From contig CM049309.1 of the NCBI GenBank assembly GCA_026874595.1, positions 43,415,079-43,479,078 of the forward strand: DNA of 64,000 bases. The letters run 5' to 3'. Origin of the DNA: Sipunculus nudus (taxonomy: Eukaryota; Annelida; Sipuncula; Golfingiida; Sipunculidae). The notes under the pieces were generated by a model that was not told the DNA's origin, made no database searches, and saw only the letters and a list, made by a program, of their open reading frames with translations. How positions within the stretch are numbered: the stretch's first letter is position 1; every line of letters begins with the position of its first letter. Positions 36,501-45,978 of the stretch are shown piece after piece. The translations under genes and the position numbers were made by a program.

Positions 36501-38427
36501 ATTATGCTTATGAATTTTTTTTTGTACAGCTTAATCTTATAACTCGGAAATACCATACCTATGAGTACACGTATTTAAAGAATAATCCATTTATTACTAC
36601 TACTAAAGCAGTTTCTCCAGTTTGATGGGACAACCATGACTGTAAAAAGGACGTTTAAAGTCATATTCACAAATATCCATGTCAGATTGGACAAGTGTGA
36701 TTATAACGCGGGATTGTGCAATCGGCAAGGATGTTTGTCTTATAACAACACGAAGTCATGAAATACTGGCAATCATAGACTAAATTTTATCAATGGGAAT
36801 TTAGAACAATCGTGACTGCGTAAAATATACGAGTCTCGGCTGCCTTTAATATCATGAGCGTTTCATCATCTCGTGGTTTTGCAAATGCAAAATCTGGCCT
36901 GCTTGCGTGTTGTAACCTTTTTGATTATAACAAATTTGGCTCATTTTTTTGTTTATACAACAAATAGGCCTGAAGCCACCATGAACATTTTAAACTTACG
37001 AGTGCATGGGACAGTGCTTATGTTATCCCAGGATCCTCCGCTGCACCAGACGATACCGGAAGTTTGTGACGTCAACGTGTACCCTTCAACACATCCGAGG
37101 ACCACAAACTCTTGTTCCTTGAGGAATAAGACTTTCATCAGCTCTGGGACAATGACGTCACGGCTCGTGCACGCTGATCTGACTGAAAAAGTATCAATTA
37201 TTAATTATGAAATGTGATATTCCCTTTTCTCGTTTCCAGGGGAGATTTGAAGAATAGTGGAGGGGTATCATGTAGCCAAGACGCGCAGCCGAGGGTGTGT
37301 GTACAGAAGGTTTACATTAACTTTCTTTATTTTACTCTGTTTACAAATGATGAAAAATAACCGCGGCTGTTATCCGCCCCGGGTTTTTAATGTTAAATGT
37401 ACACTTGCGGATTAAAAGACCAGCCCTACATTTTTTTTTTATATCTGGGGGTTATCTGCCATGAAATAACAGGGTGGACTCGGGATTTAGGAAAAGAAGG
37501 GGTCCAATCCAGGAAGACTAATGACGAAACATAAAAAAGGTGCCCAGGTACGGAAATGGTGGTGGGTGGGTGGGTGGGGGGGGGGGGGGTTCAGGGCCCA
37601 AAAATTGGTCTGGGTGTTGTCCGGACCCCCCCCCCCCCCCCCGATCCGCTTCTGAACAACGCTTCTGAACTTAGATGATACTCCAGAAGCAAACGTGTAT
37701 GCTGCACGTTTGTGTAATCGTCATACCGGAAAAACTGCGATGTATTCACCTCGAAAATGAATTTCGCACCTTCACATTTTCTAATCCTCATTACCCTCAC
37801 ATTTATCGACGTAGTTTATTGTTAACGTATTACAGGGTTGCTATGTTTGCTTTAAAGGTGCCCCTTCACCTACCTTTGAAAAAAAAGAATTTATGTGATT
37901 TCTGGTTTCCTCTGTGTATATATTAATGATCTAAGAGTTGTTCTGGTTATGAAAAGATCTTATAACGCCTCTGTGAAAGATTTATGGACTTGTTTATCAA
38001 CAACGTGTATGTAAACACAGCAATGTTGGCAAATGGAAAAATATGTAACCTAAGGTGGAAAGGTCACTTGTTACAATAAGCTCTGGCTTATCTGACTTGC
38101 TGCTTGATGCCCTTGTTGAATTTGTTTTGATTATTTTTGCGGGCCCCCACATATTATAAACACGTTAATATATACAAATTAAGCAGCCTGTGTGCGGTGA
38201 AATCCAAGTTTTCTGGCCTATTTTTATAAAAACTCTAAGTAATTACCTTTAGTATATAAATGTCAGATAGGTGATATGGCCCCTTAAGAGAAATTCGGAT
38301 GCTTTTTATAATCATATACGTTCGATCTATGCAGGACGGACGACGCAGTGCTTGACTTACCTTCGTTCAACATGGCCAGTATTAAAGTACCAAAAACGGC
38401 CTGCCAGGAAAAATGCATGGTTAACAT
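22848..38427 (-). CDS. Predicted Sushi-mucin-ITIM type I membrane receptor, 6 exons
   Basis: Joined minus-strand exons are 38427-38361, 37182-37000, 34749-34570, 34137-33397, 24620-24524 and 23271-22848. They give 560 residues from the ATG at 38418 (563 from the in-frame ATG at 38427); numbering uses 38418. All junctions are GT-AG and phases agree. Order: signal peptide (1-19), Sushi/CCP 1 (21-80), Sushi 2 (82-140), Ser/Thr-rich stalk without cysteine (141-387), membrane helix (about 388-413) ending in RRR, cytoplasmic tail (414-560) with an ITIM at Tyr468 and YxxM at Tyr526. Sushi modules bind complement, cytokines or glycans; ITIMs recruit SH2 phosphatases such as SHP. I infer a surface receptor, possibly inhibitory. 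Named orthologue not recognised. An extra exon inside the 8.8-kb intron cannot be excluded, though phases join directly. Confidence 0.78.
23309..23993. mobile_element. hAT-like short element(s) with internal (TA)n duplication
   Basis: Left edge CAGGGGCGGATACAG at 23309 and right edge CTGGCTACGCCCCTG ending at 23993 look like hAT-type termini. The interior holds a diverged duplication: 'ccttggc(a/c)agt...aggaaacgtc' at about 23656 and 23825, each unit ending in a (TA)n tract (23750-23817 and 23926-23975). No transposase. It may be two nested elements. It starts about 37 bp from the acceptor of the receptor tail exon. Confidence 0.5.
23704..23721. repeat. Poly-G run
   Basis: 18 consecutive G residues, followed by a G-rich stretch. 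Assembly length here is uncertain. Confidence 0.95.
24090..24260. repeat. GGATCC/C-run repeat fragment (hAT-like family, reverse orientation)
   Basis: Contains GGCCTGGATCCCTCCCCC, 'caatgagtcctcc...ttggacccccc' and a long C-rich run (about 24204-24227). The same words appear in complement at 30311 and 37470. Confidence 0.5.
24524..24620 (-). CDS. Receptor exon 5: transmembrane segment
   Basis: Acceptor CTTTTCAG, donor GTACGT. Encodes [20 protein letters not shown] then VAVFVVF followed by RRRGVG: a 25-residue hydrophobic helix and a basic stop-transfer signal, giving an outside-in topology. It joins the stalk in phase 1 and the tail in phase 2. Too short (97 nt) for a long-ORF scan. Confidence 0.85.
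25645..26120. mobile_element. hAT-like non-autonomous element, G/C-run type
   Basis: Left edge CAGGGGCGGACTTTAAAGGG; right edge near TCCTAAATCCTGGATCTGCT. Several poly-G and poly-C runs lie inside (25668-25675, 25691-25700, 25846-25861, 25952-25978). Possibly two overlapping copies. Confidence 0.5.
26815..27015. repeat. Diverged copy of the GGGGCGGATCC element family
   Basis: Shares 'caacccaggaggattaatgac', 'aggcctcaaaatttgtctg' and 'ttgcggtggctgataatg' with the copy at 30311. The ends are eroded. Confidence 0.5.
27549..27588. repeat. (TA)n microsatellite
   Basis: About 20 uninterrupted TA units in receptor intron 4. Confidence 0.97.
30311..30540. mobile_element. GGGGCGGATCC element, best-preserved copy
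   Basis: Starts CAGGGGCGGATCCAGGTTTA, then a G run (30341-30355), then 'tccattccatgaagattaatgacaagg', 'ccaaaatcggcctgaaaccg' and 'gcggcggctgaaaaatg'. No ORF. The hAT assignment rests on the CAGGGGCGGATCC terminus only. Confidence 0.55.
33130..33245. repeat. G/C-run element fragment
   Basis: Contains C-rich and G-rich runs (33162-33178 and 33188-33199) and ends TTGACGCCCCTG, the complement of CAGGGGCGTCAA, an hAT-type edge. It lies within 150 bp of the stalk exon. Confidence 0.45.
33397..34137 (-). CDS. Receptor exon 4: Ser/Thr-rich mucin-like stalk
   Basis: Acceptor TTCTTCGACAG (branch-like CTGAT just upstream), donor GTAATT, phase 1-1. It encodes about 246 residues, roughly a third Ser or Thr, with Pro and no Cys, for example [20 protein letters not shown] and [11 protein letters not shown]. 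No hydrophobic segment or domain. The composition suggests an extended O-glycosylated stem. The first 46 codons lie upstream of any ATG-like start but stay open and in phase with the Sushi 2 exon. Confidence 0.83.
34570..34749 (-). CDS. Receptor exon 3: Sushi/CCP domain 2
   Basis: Acceptor TTCATCCAG, donor GTAATT, phase 1-1. It begins [13 protein letters not shown], continues [20 protein letters not shown] with the conserved Trp next, and ends ACIMR. Six cysteines (84, 95, 108, 110, 124, 137): four fit the Sushi positions and two (95, 108) are extra. Sequon NWT at 96. Confidence 0.87.
34750..36999 (-). other. Receptor intron 2
   Basis: AT-rich, except for a region of balanced composition at about 35700-36240. 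No exon with Sushi spacing was found in it. Confidence 0.5.
37000..37182 (-). CDS. Receptor exon 2: Sushi/CCP domain 1
   Basis: Acceptor CTTTTTCAG, donor GTAAGT, phase 1 at both ends as is usual for single-module Sushi exons. Sixty whole codons. Cysteines at 24, 50, 66 and 79 with GCVEGYTL, then WCSGGSWDN before the last Cys: the Sushi pattern of four cysteines and a Trp between Cys3 and Cys4. N-glycosylation sequon NIS at about residue 73. Confidence 0.85.
37460..37655. mobile_element. GGGGCGGATCC element copy (receptor intron 1)
   Basis: Reads 'gactcgggatttaggaaaag...ggggtccaatccagg' then GGTGGGTGGGTGG and a G run, then a C run and CGATCCGCTTCTG at the right edge. Same family as 30311. Confidence 0.55.
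37909..38286. repeat. Family B dispersed repeat, copy 1 (about 375 bp)
   Basis: Matches 42565-43080 plus 44354-44462 along its length. Shared blocks include CTTGCTGCTTGATGCCCTTG, TTGAATTTGTTTTGA and CTGTGTGCGGTGAAAT. No inverted ends seen; class unknown. Confidence 0.75.
38361..38427 (-). CDS. Receptor exon 1: signal peptide
   Basis: From the ATG at 38418 it reads [19 protein letters not shown], a typical signal peptide with hydrophobic core [11 protein letters not shown] second in-frame ATG at 38427 adds MLT. An in-frame TAG a few codons upstream bounds the start. Donor is GTAAGT (phase 1), completed as Val by the Sushi exon. A TATA box lies about 80 bp upstream. The exon is too short to show as a long ORF, but signal peptide, phase and promoter agree. 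Confidence 0.78.
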
Positions 38428-38462
38428 TATACAAACATTGTGGCACTATCAGAACGTTGCAT
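38427..38462 (-). promoter_or_regulatory. Upstream ORF in receptor 5' UTR
   Basis: An ATG at 38462 opens 11 codons ending in TAA. The last A of that stop is also the first A of the ATG at 38427 (TAATG). Lying perhaps 15 nt from the cap it may often be skipped. Its role is inferred. Confidence 0.4.
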
Positions 38463-38502
38463 GACTCTGTTTCTTCAAATCATGAATCATGAACAGTTGC
38501 CG

Positions 38503-38510
38503 TTTATATA
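38503..38510 (-). promoter_or_regulatory. TATA box of the receptor gene
   Basis: TATATAAA on the minus strand, 76 bp upstream of the ATG at 38427. With usual spacing the cap site would be near 38475, leaving a 5' UTR of about 50 nt. Confidence 0.6.
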
Positions 38511-39384
38511 CTGGTTATCCATATCATATTCTCAACACATCAGATCTACAAAATATCCAAATATCCATGGTTGTGGCCTTGTCGTTAAACCAGGAGAGTT
38601 CTATGAAAAGAGCCTAGCTGCTTGTGTTCATATATAGATATATATGCTGTATGGATAACCAGTTTCATCGCACACAAAATCTGTACCAGTATAAAGATGA
38701 TTTAATCGGGCTTATGAGAGGGATCGCCCTATTCATGTCTATGCCCTGAGACTTCCGTAGAGCAAATAAGCGTGTATTCAGACGCACCAAGGGGGTCATC
38801 CACTGTGGCCTTATTCACATATCGGGTAGGACGACACGGTCACTATAACATACGGGGCGTGCTACTGAATGTTCGCAAACAGAACAGGACCATAGCTGCA
38901 CACAGATTTTCCTGACACCGAATGAATATTAGTGAATATACACGTATACATAGTTGTGTGAAAATGTGGAACATTTACAATGGATGCTTATGAAAATATC
39001 TACTATTTACAGATGTGTGTATTTAGTGGTGAAAGTGTGATCTTGATTACATACACGTACAGAAAATGATCCCCTGTACGTCTGTATGTCCAGGTCCATT
39101 TTATACTGATATGATAATTATTACTTTTTATTCCACATGTGACTTAAGAGCAAAATGAGTCTTACAGTACATTTTCTTTATTCAAGGAATAACTTCCACC
39201 CTTCAACCTTAGGGGTGTGTTTAGCAGTTTCAACAGTATCGTCCTTGCATGTGTCAAGTCATTCGAACAATTAAGTGAATAAGCATAAATAGTTTTCTGT
39301 GTGACATATACAAGCCACCGTAGAAAACAGACCACAGACATTCTTGTCCTAATGAGGGCTTGACCTTGCATAGCATACTTACGC
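38511..39384. other. DNA upstream of the receptor promoter, no gene seen
   Basis: Mixed composition, no repeat or domain recognised. It may hold receptor regulatory sequence because the gene starts just to the left. Confidence 0.4.
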
Positions 39385-39560
39385 GTGCGCACAGGTGAGA
39401 ACGAGATACTGACGCGTTGGAACGAGATAAGTATCCCGTGGAAACGAGATACTTTTGCGTAAGAACGAGATAATTATCGCGTGGGAACGAGATACTATCG
39501 CGTGGGAACGCCATAATTATCGCGTGGCCACGCGAAAAAAAATCGCGTGGATTCAAGATA
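39385..39560. repeat. Short tandem repeat, 'gcgtgggaacgagata' words
   Basis: GAACGAGATA occurs repeatedly, separated by variants of 'attatcgcgtgg', with a unit of about 25 bp in six to seven imperfect copies. The long minus-strand ORF over this region reads the repeat (SRDN, FPRD words) and is not a gene. Confidence 0.75.
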
Positions 39561-40053
39561 AAAAAAATTTCTGTGTGTCCTATACGAGTCACCGTAGGAA
39601 TACATGTAACTCTCACTAAAATTTGTGTACCTTTTGTGTACACAGTTGTGTACATGTATACCTTCCATACCTTCAAAATTGCAGGACCTACTACGTGAAC
39701 CAAATATTGTTTAAAGTCACAACAAATGTGAAAGGTTGTGGTTCGAGGGAGGACAGATGAACCATATGACCTTAGTCTTAATGAAAAGTAGGCTGGCGGC
39801 TCCGGAATCGTCCATATAATCAACAGCGCTTGACACGTCATCTCTCGGCAGACTCTATAGCCGCAGTGTGCATGGTCTCAGAGACCAAAGAGTCAACACG
39901 TTGCGGTGCAGTTACCGGGCCTGTCTGTATGGGTTTACAACGCCATATCTTTTTCCAGTTTACAGGTCAGGAAGCAGCTGCCATCAGATAAACAATCATT
40001 GTTTAGATCCAGTGTATATTCTGGCTCGACAAGGGATAATGTATTAAACTGAT

Positions 40054-40250
40054 AGCGGAGCAATGACCTCTGGTTTCGTCTGTCATAGAGGAGCCATGAC
40101 CTCTGCTTTCGTACATCATAGAGGAACAATGGCCTCTGGTTTCGTACGTCATAAAGGTGCAATGACCTCTGGTTTTGTACGTCGCAGAGGAGCAATGACC
40201 TCTGTTTCGTGGGTCACAGAGGATCCATGACCTCTGGTTTTGTGAATCAT
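40054..40250. repeat. 33-bp minisatellite, about six units
   Basis: The unit AGAGGAGCAATGACCTCTGG plus 'tttcgtacgtcat' begins at about 40054, 40087, 40120, 40153, 40186 and 40218. Each unit contains the small palindrome AGAGG...CCTCT. Confidence 0.85.
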
Positions 40251-40370
40251 ACCAAATCTAGACCTGTCCTGGTATCATCACTTTTAAAAATAAATATAAC
40301 AATAATTATAAATATTTTACACAAGTTTATTTTTTTTAATTAAATCATTTAAGAGGCGGCACTGACTGAA

Positions 40371-40626
40371 GGTGTCACTCTTGACACAAGCTTTCGGAGG
40401 TGCAGCCCCCTTCTTCAAGTGTGCTGCAGGAAGTTCTGCTCAGACACCAAGAAGTAATCCTCTGATCCCAACGATACATGGACTACAAGAACAATAGGCA
40501 TTACAAGACCATAGAGAACAAATTCTGTAAGCCAGTAACACCCACCAGGAAACTACTACCAGGCTTCATTTACACCTGAAGAAGAGGGCTGCACCCCCAA
40601 AAGCTTGTGTCAAGAGTGACAACACC
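40371..40626. mobile_element. Fold-back element with about 50-bp inverted arms
   Basis: Left arm GTGTCACTCTTGACACAAGC then TTTCGGAGGTGCAGCCCC (40372-40421); right arm GGGCTGCACCCCCAAAAGCT then TGTGTCAAGAGTGACAACACC (40587-40626). The 'aagcttgtgtcaagagtgac' word is like 3' ends of some retroelements; class not determined. Confidence 0.7.
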
Positions 40627-41404
40627 AGCTAGTCTATATAAAGGTTTCATATATCTACTTCACTTACTCATATATACAGACTAGCATGGCAATTCAAACC
40701 TTATATAGTGAACGTCCACATTAAGAATGGCCATTTTCAGGGTTAGACAAATTATTTACACGGTTCTTCACTAAACTGACGTTCGTCGATCGACCACCCA
40801 GTATTCTGCACTCTCCGTTCCGTTTATCAATCGTAGACACAAGAATAAATGCGACCTCGACACAAGAGGTCGAAATTTCAGAGAGGACAGTATGAAACTG
40901 ACCCCACCGGAATATGAAATGAACTCGGCGGGCGCCAGTATAGTGAATATCAGCCTGCTGCATTGAGAATCAAACTACCAAACACCAAATAGATCCAGCA
41001 CAGGTTACCTTTATCAGTTAATAATCCCTGTTTATAGCGAGAGGCCTTGCCTACATACGTGTTTAACGTGAGAAAAATTATAGCAGTTTGTTGGGAAAGC
41101 GGACAAGGTTGGCGATTTGTTTGAACTGATAGATGTTCTCAGGTCAAAATATGACTAGACTAGCTTTATCTAAAAATTTCACCATGCGTACGCTTCGGTA
41201 ATATAGATATAAGGTCTAAAATATATCCAAGCGGTGTCCCATTTTATATTTTCAAATGACTACTTTGTTGTATAATGCTATATATATATAATAGTATATG
41301 GATATATACCTTGGTTTTCAAGGTAACTGGTCTTAAAAAACGGAGATATTGGTGGAAATATTTATTGTGTCAAATTTGAAGGAATCAGATGTAGTACTTC
41401 AAAC

Positions 41405-42200
41405 GTTATGGGGTAAACCAAAATTCTATATATTTACAGATTTGACCTTGAAGAACAAGCTCAAGGTCACATGTTTTCGAACAAATCCGAGATATTTGTA
41501 GAAGTATTTTTTTGGTGTCAAATTTGAAGGAACAGATGCAGTACTGCCAAAGCTATGGGGTTAACAAAAGTCCTATATATTCACAGATTTGACCTTAAAG
41601 GTAATTTAAAGCTCAAGGGCACCAGTCTTCAAACATGTCTGAGATCTTGGTGAAAACAATCTGTGTGTAACATTTGAAGAAAAAACAATATGGGGTTATG
41701 GCCAAAGGTTATGGGGTTAAAAAATCCAATATATCAGCAAATTTGACCTTGAAGGTCAAGGTCAGATTTTCAAACTCTCGTGACATCTTATCATCTGATA
41801 TCTTTCATTTTGATTTTCAGAAAGATTCCTCTTTCCACTTAAGAAACAATGTTTTTTTACCAAATACGGAAATATTCAAGGTCAAGGCCACTGTCATAGT
41901 AAAGGTCATGAACTTTATTTAAACAGACTTCATCCGATGACCCATATCAATGCATGTGCACATTACTGAAAAGTGGTAATGGTTGGGGTAAATACATACG
42001 CGAAAACAAGAAAAGGATAAGAGGTGGCATCACCAGTCTCGCGTACAAGACAAAGCTATCCAAGATCTTCGGTCTACTTGAATTTTTCGACCAATCCATG
42101 CAATCTTTCTTGACATGCTTACGATTTTGTGTGATGTTAAAAAAATTAACCTATTCAAGGTCAAGGTCACTCTCTAGTTAAGGTCATGACTCTATTTTAA
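41405..42200. repeat. Tandem repeat rich in GACCTTGA/AGGTCA, about 150-bp unit
   Basis: TTTGACCTTGAAG-type blocks at 41441, 41588 and 41742 (spacing 147 and 154 bp), each preceded by 'ggggt(t)aa(c/a)...ata(t)ca(g)'. Further AAGGTCA words occur at about 41877-41910 and 42155-42185. Confidence 0.75.
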
Positions 42201-42564
42201 AAAGTCCTCTCACCCATATCTATGCATATGTGAAGACTGGTAGAGATCCGTGATTTTTTTTAGTTATCGCGCAGACAAGATTTATGTGCGAAAACCATAT
42301 TTTCCCCGACTTTTTCTGGGGATACAAGTATATGAATGTTAATATTAAAACAAACAATTACTAGATTATGTATCACCCATAGATTTCATGTATCTTTCGC
42401 CCAGTTTGATAGAGTTTGGCACAAAGGAATCTCCTGAGTATACGATTTAACGCATGCGCATGCTATTCACTTCGTAATCTCTAAACTGTTATTATTAACT
42501 GTTTAATTGATGGTCTTTATTTATCATCATATCATTATAGCTGTTTAAGCATCCTGTCCCAATT

Positions 42565-44462
42565 CCTCTTTGTATATACTAATGATCTTAGAGTAATTTT
42601 GGTTGTCAAAAGTTCTTTTACTGCCTTCGTGAAGGACGTGTGAAATTTTTTTTTATCAACAGCATGTTTTTGAACATAGCAATGTTGACAAATGGGAAAA
42701 ACATGTTACCTGAGGTGGTAGGTTGTATATATGCGGAGGTAAAAAGTTGACCTCATAAGTTCATATAATTGCGCATGCGCGTCCTAATTATGGGGACATC
42801 CGGTCAAAACACAGGTTCCATCTGGAACCTCATTAGGAGTTATGGTCATGGAAGGAACCTCCATGTGCAAGATGGAAACTCTATACGGAGAAAAGAGTTC
42901 CAGAAGGAACCATGGTTCTATCCAGAACCAGGTGGGTTCTTAAAAGAAAAATCAAGAACCTTTTTTTTTCTCAGAATGCGTTTGCAAAGCTATGGCTTAT
43001 ATGACTTGCTGCTAGATGCCCTTATTGAATTTGTTTTGACTATTTTGGCAGGCCCCACATATGATAAACATGTTCAAATAAGCAAAACTAGAAAACTTAC
43101 AGGTCAGGAAGGGCCCCGCAAAAGATGAAGTCATTATAAATTGAAGTACTGTAAATTTGGTGTACTTTGGTAGCATGGGCTGATAGAGTGATATTTGAAA
43201 ATTAAAGAACCTGTAAAGAACAGCTGACATGTATAACTGGAAGAAAAGATATGGTAAAATGAAAATGTACAAAGCTATCAAAATAATGATATAAAAGAAC
43301 TGCATGCATTTTTAGTTTCTGTATATGTGTATTACCTGTGCCAATTATTTTCTGGGGAATCTTCAAAATATGCTGTGAAAATGTAATGCCGCCGTACATG
43401 AGTGACTCGAAAAAATTCATCCATTTCTGGCCAGCTGAAGGAGACACCAGCAACTGAACACCAAACTGTGTATTACTTTTTTTCCTTCTGACCAAAATAT
43501 CAATAAGCTTCTCCCTTAGGCCATGGGTGATACATATTATGTTTGAATCCTATCCATCATATGTTAGGGCAGTTATTATGCAGAAACTAATTTGATTGTT
43601 CATCAAATGCTTTGCGGGTTATTGCATTTACATCATTTAAGAATTATCACCTCTGTCAAGGTCATCCATCTTTGAACTTGACCTAGCCCTTTATAACAAA
43701 CATTACTGGTGCAAGTTCAGTGAGTGTTAGTCAAATTGTTTGCTAACTATTTGGTTAACATCATTTTATCATTATCACCTCTGTGACCTTGAAAATCCAT
43801 CAAGGTCACCCATCTTCAAACATGATGTAGCCCATCAAAAGGTCAATCACTGCCATGAGCCTTGGGACCTTGTATGAGAATGTGTGTCTTTTTGCATGCA
43901 TATTTGCTAAGAGAGCGCAACCTTACTAGGTGTTCAGTAATGGTTTTTAGCGCATAACTTACAGAAAAATGGCTGACTATAACCATATATCATGCCTCGT
44001 TGCTGTTGACATGAGGACCTGTCCTACTGTTAAGATGGAACAAACAATTATGATTACAATTATGATTTCTGCCCTGCTGAAAGAGGGACCTAAATTTTAA
44101 CACCAAACTGTGAATAACTTTTTATACCTTTGACCTCCGGACCCCAAAATCTATAGGGATCTTCCATAATTGATGGTTAATACATATTTCAGGTTTGTTT
44201 TCAATCGGTCAATCCTAACTGGAGTTGTCATCCGGAAATAAATTTGTGAACGGACGGACGGACAGACGGAAGGACGGACAGCTAGACGGACGGACAGCTA
44301 GACCGACGGACAGGTCGATTACTATAGGGCACCGCTTTTCAAGCGGGGCCTTAACAAGCCGCCTGTGTGCAGTGATATCTACGTTTTTTGGCCTATTTTT
44401 ATGGAATCTCAAAGGAATTGCATTTAGTTTATAAAGGTCGGATAGGTGATAGGACCCCTTAA
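42565..44462. repeat. Family B dispersed repeat, copy 2, interrupted by insertions
   Basis: Homologous to 37909-38286. The match runs 42565 to about 42728 and about 42985 to 43080, then resumes at about 44354 to 44462 (CCTGTGTGCAGTGATATC onward). One insertion of about 255 bp and one of about 1.25 kb break it. Confidence 0.75.
43109..44354. mobile_element. GGAC-rich mollusc element (family C) nested in family B
   Basis: Left edge GGGCCCCGCAAAAG, right edge CTTTTCAAGCGGGGCCTTAA; GGCCCCGC/GCGGGGCC are inverted. The interior has a ~122-bp repeat around 'attatcacctctgt' (43653, 43775) and a GGACGGACGGACAG run at 44252-44315. No ORF with known domains. The same right terminus recurs at 57775-57793. 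Confidence 0.65.
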
Positions 44463-45975
44463 TATTCAAACACAAGAAAGTCTGTTCAAAATATAAGTTA
44501 AACGAAAAAAAAGAACACGCACATTTTACTATATTATATTTGCCTAATTTCTCTGTACTAAGAGAATCACAAAACTCTGCTTCAGAATATAGATTGCTAG
44601 TTAATTAATTGATTGATGACAGCTTGGGATCAGTTGAGGATGCTTCAATATTAAAATAAACGGGTTTCTTTATCAAACTGATCTTAGCCTAATTTTGAAA
44701 AAAGGTACCCCTGTAAAGGTATTATTTTGTGGGAGTATGTTTGGGACAGCACAAAGTGACATCGTAATACAAGAAATTCCGTGCCGCATCGATTTATCTT
44801 GCAGGCCGCATGCGGCCTGCAGCCGTAGTTTGCCCATCCCTTTTGTAAACATTAATCATCTAATTTACAGTAAAAGCCTGTGTGTAGGGTTATGGGGAAT
44901 ACAACATGTAATACGTTCGACCAGAGTCGGGGAGGGTATATGACAATTAAACCATATATAAAAAATCTCCAAAATCATTTATTTATTTTAAATGTTAACT
45001 TTGCTAAGACATAAGTGAAGCAAATTATGAACAGCTTTTAATTACTCTGGTTAAATATCGTTGCATAACATATATGCCTATGTCAAGGTATAGATTTTCT
45101 TTAAAAGAAAGTCTATTTTTTTGTCTGGCGACATTTTGATTCAATTTAGGATTTCAGTTTTTTTTTATCATCCAGTTAGTCGATCTAACATACTAACACA
45201 TATACAAGTATGCACACGGATAACAATATATTATAATGTGTCTCTCATATCAGGACTGAGTGCCATAGCCGTAATTATCAGCTGTTGTTCAGATAAGATA
45301 TAAGAATGCTATATATACCGCTCTTTACACAGCGCTTTACCTACTACTTATATCGAAAGCGCTGTTTGTTTTGACCTCGTATCGTGAATCGCTACACCAG
45401 AGGGGAGCACTGTATTTTTGTCCAATCAGATGAGACCCAGTGCTGGAAGACAAAACAGTTAACAAGCAAAGTGAGGAATACACGGAGCCAATATTGTTCA
45501 TTTCGTTTTGAGTGACAGTCCATCGCCTCGGCAACCGTCTGAACACGCCACAGGCACAGAGAGAATGGCCACACACGTGGTTTGCTTAGGGGCTTGGGCA
45601 CATAAGATGCCCGGCCGGTGAGCTGTAATACAAACGAAATGTAAAAACAAAGGCTCCTTGAACACCTCGCCGGCTGGTTTCAGTTTTGCAGACAACAGAT
45701 ACATGGCTACCCTAACATAGTCGTAATATCATAATTGAATCGGTTGATGATGTGAGAATGCAGAGGGAGCAATTTAAATTCGACCATAAACTGTCATTAT
45801 GCGTCGCTTGAAGCGCAGCTATGGGCGGAGCCAGGATGCCTGTCGAGTGTTTGTTAATTGGCATCTAGTTGGCTGCGTGTCATACGCACCTTTTTCCAGC
45901 AGACAACGAACCGCCACCTGGTGTCTAAGTGTATCATAAACGGTCAAAGCAGGCAACGGGAAAATCAGTTGCTTC
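44463..45975. other. Noncoding stretch, no gene seen
   Basis: AT-rich to about 45350, then more balanced composition to 45975. A short GC-rich palindrome TGCAGGCCGCATGCGGCCTGCA lies at about 44800. No domain recognised. Confidence 0.4.
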
Positions 45976-45978
45976 TTA

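Noticed and set aside
39254-39841. 195-codon minus-strand open frame
   Set aside because: It runs across the short 'gcgtgggaacgagata' tandem repeat; the protein has repeat-derived FPRD/SRDN words and no domain or splice context.
42769-43128. 119-codon plus-strand frame
   Set aside because: It spans a boundary between an insertion and a family B repeat, so it is a chance join of two repeats.
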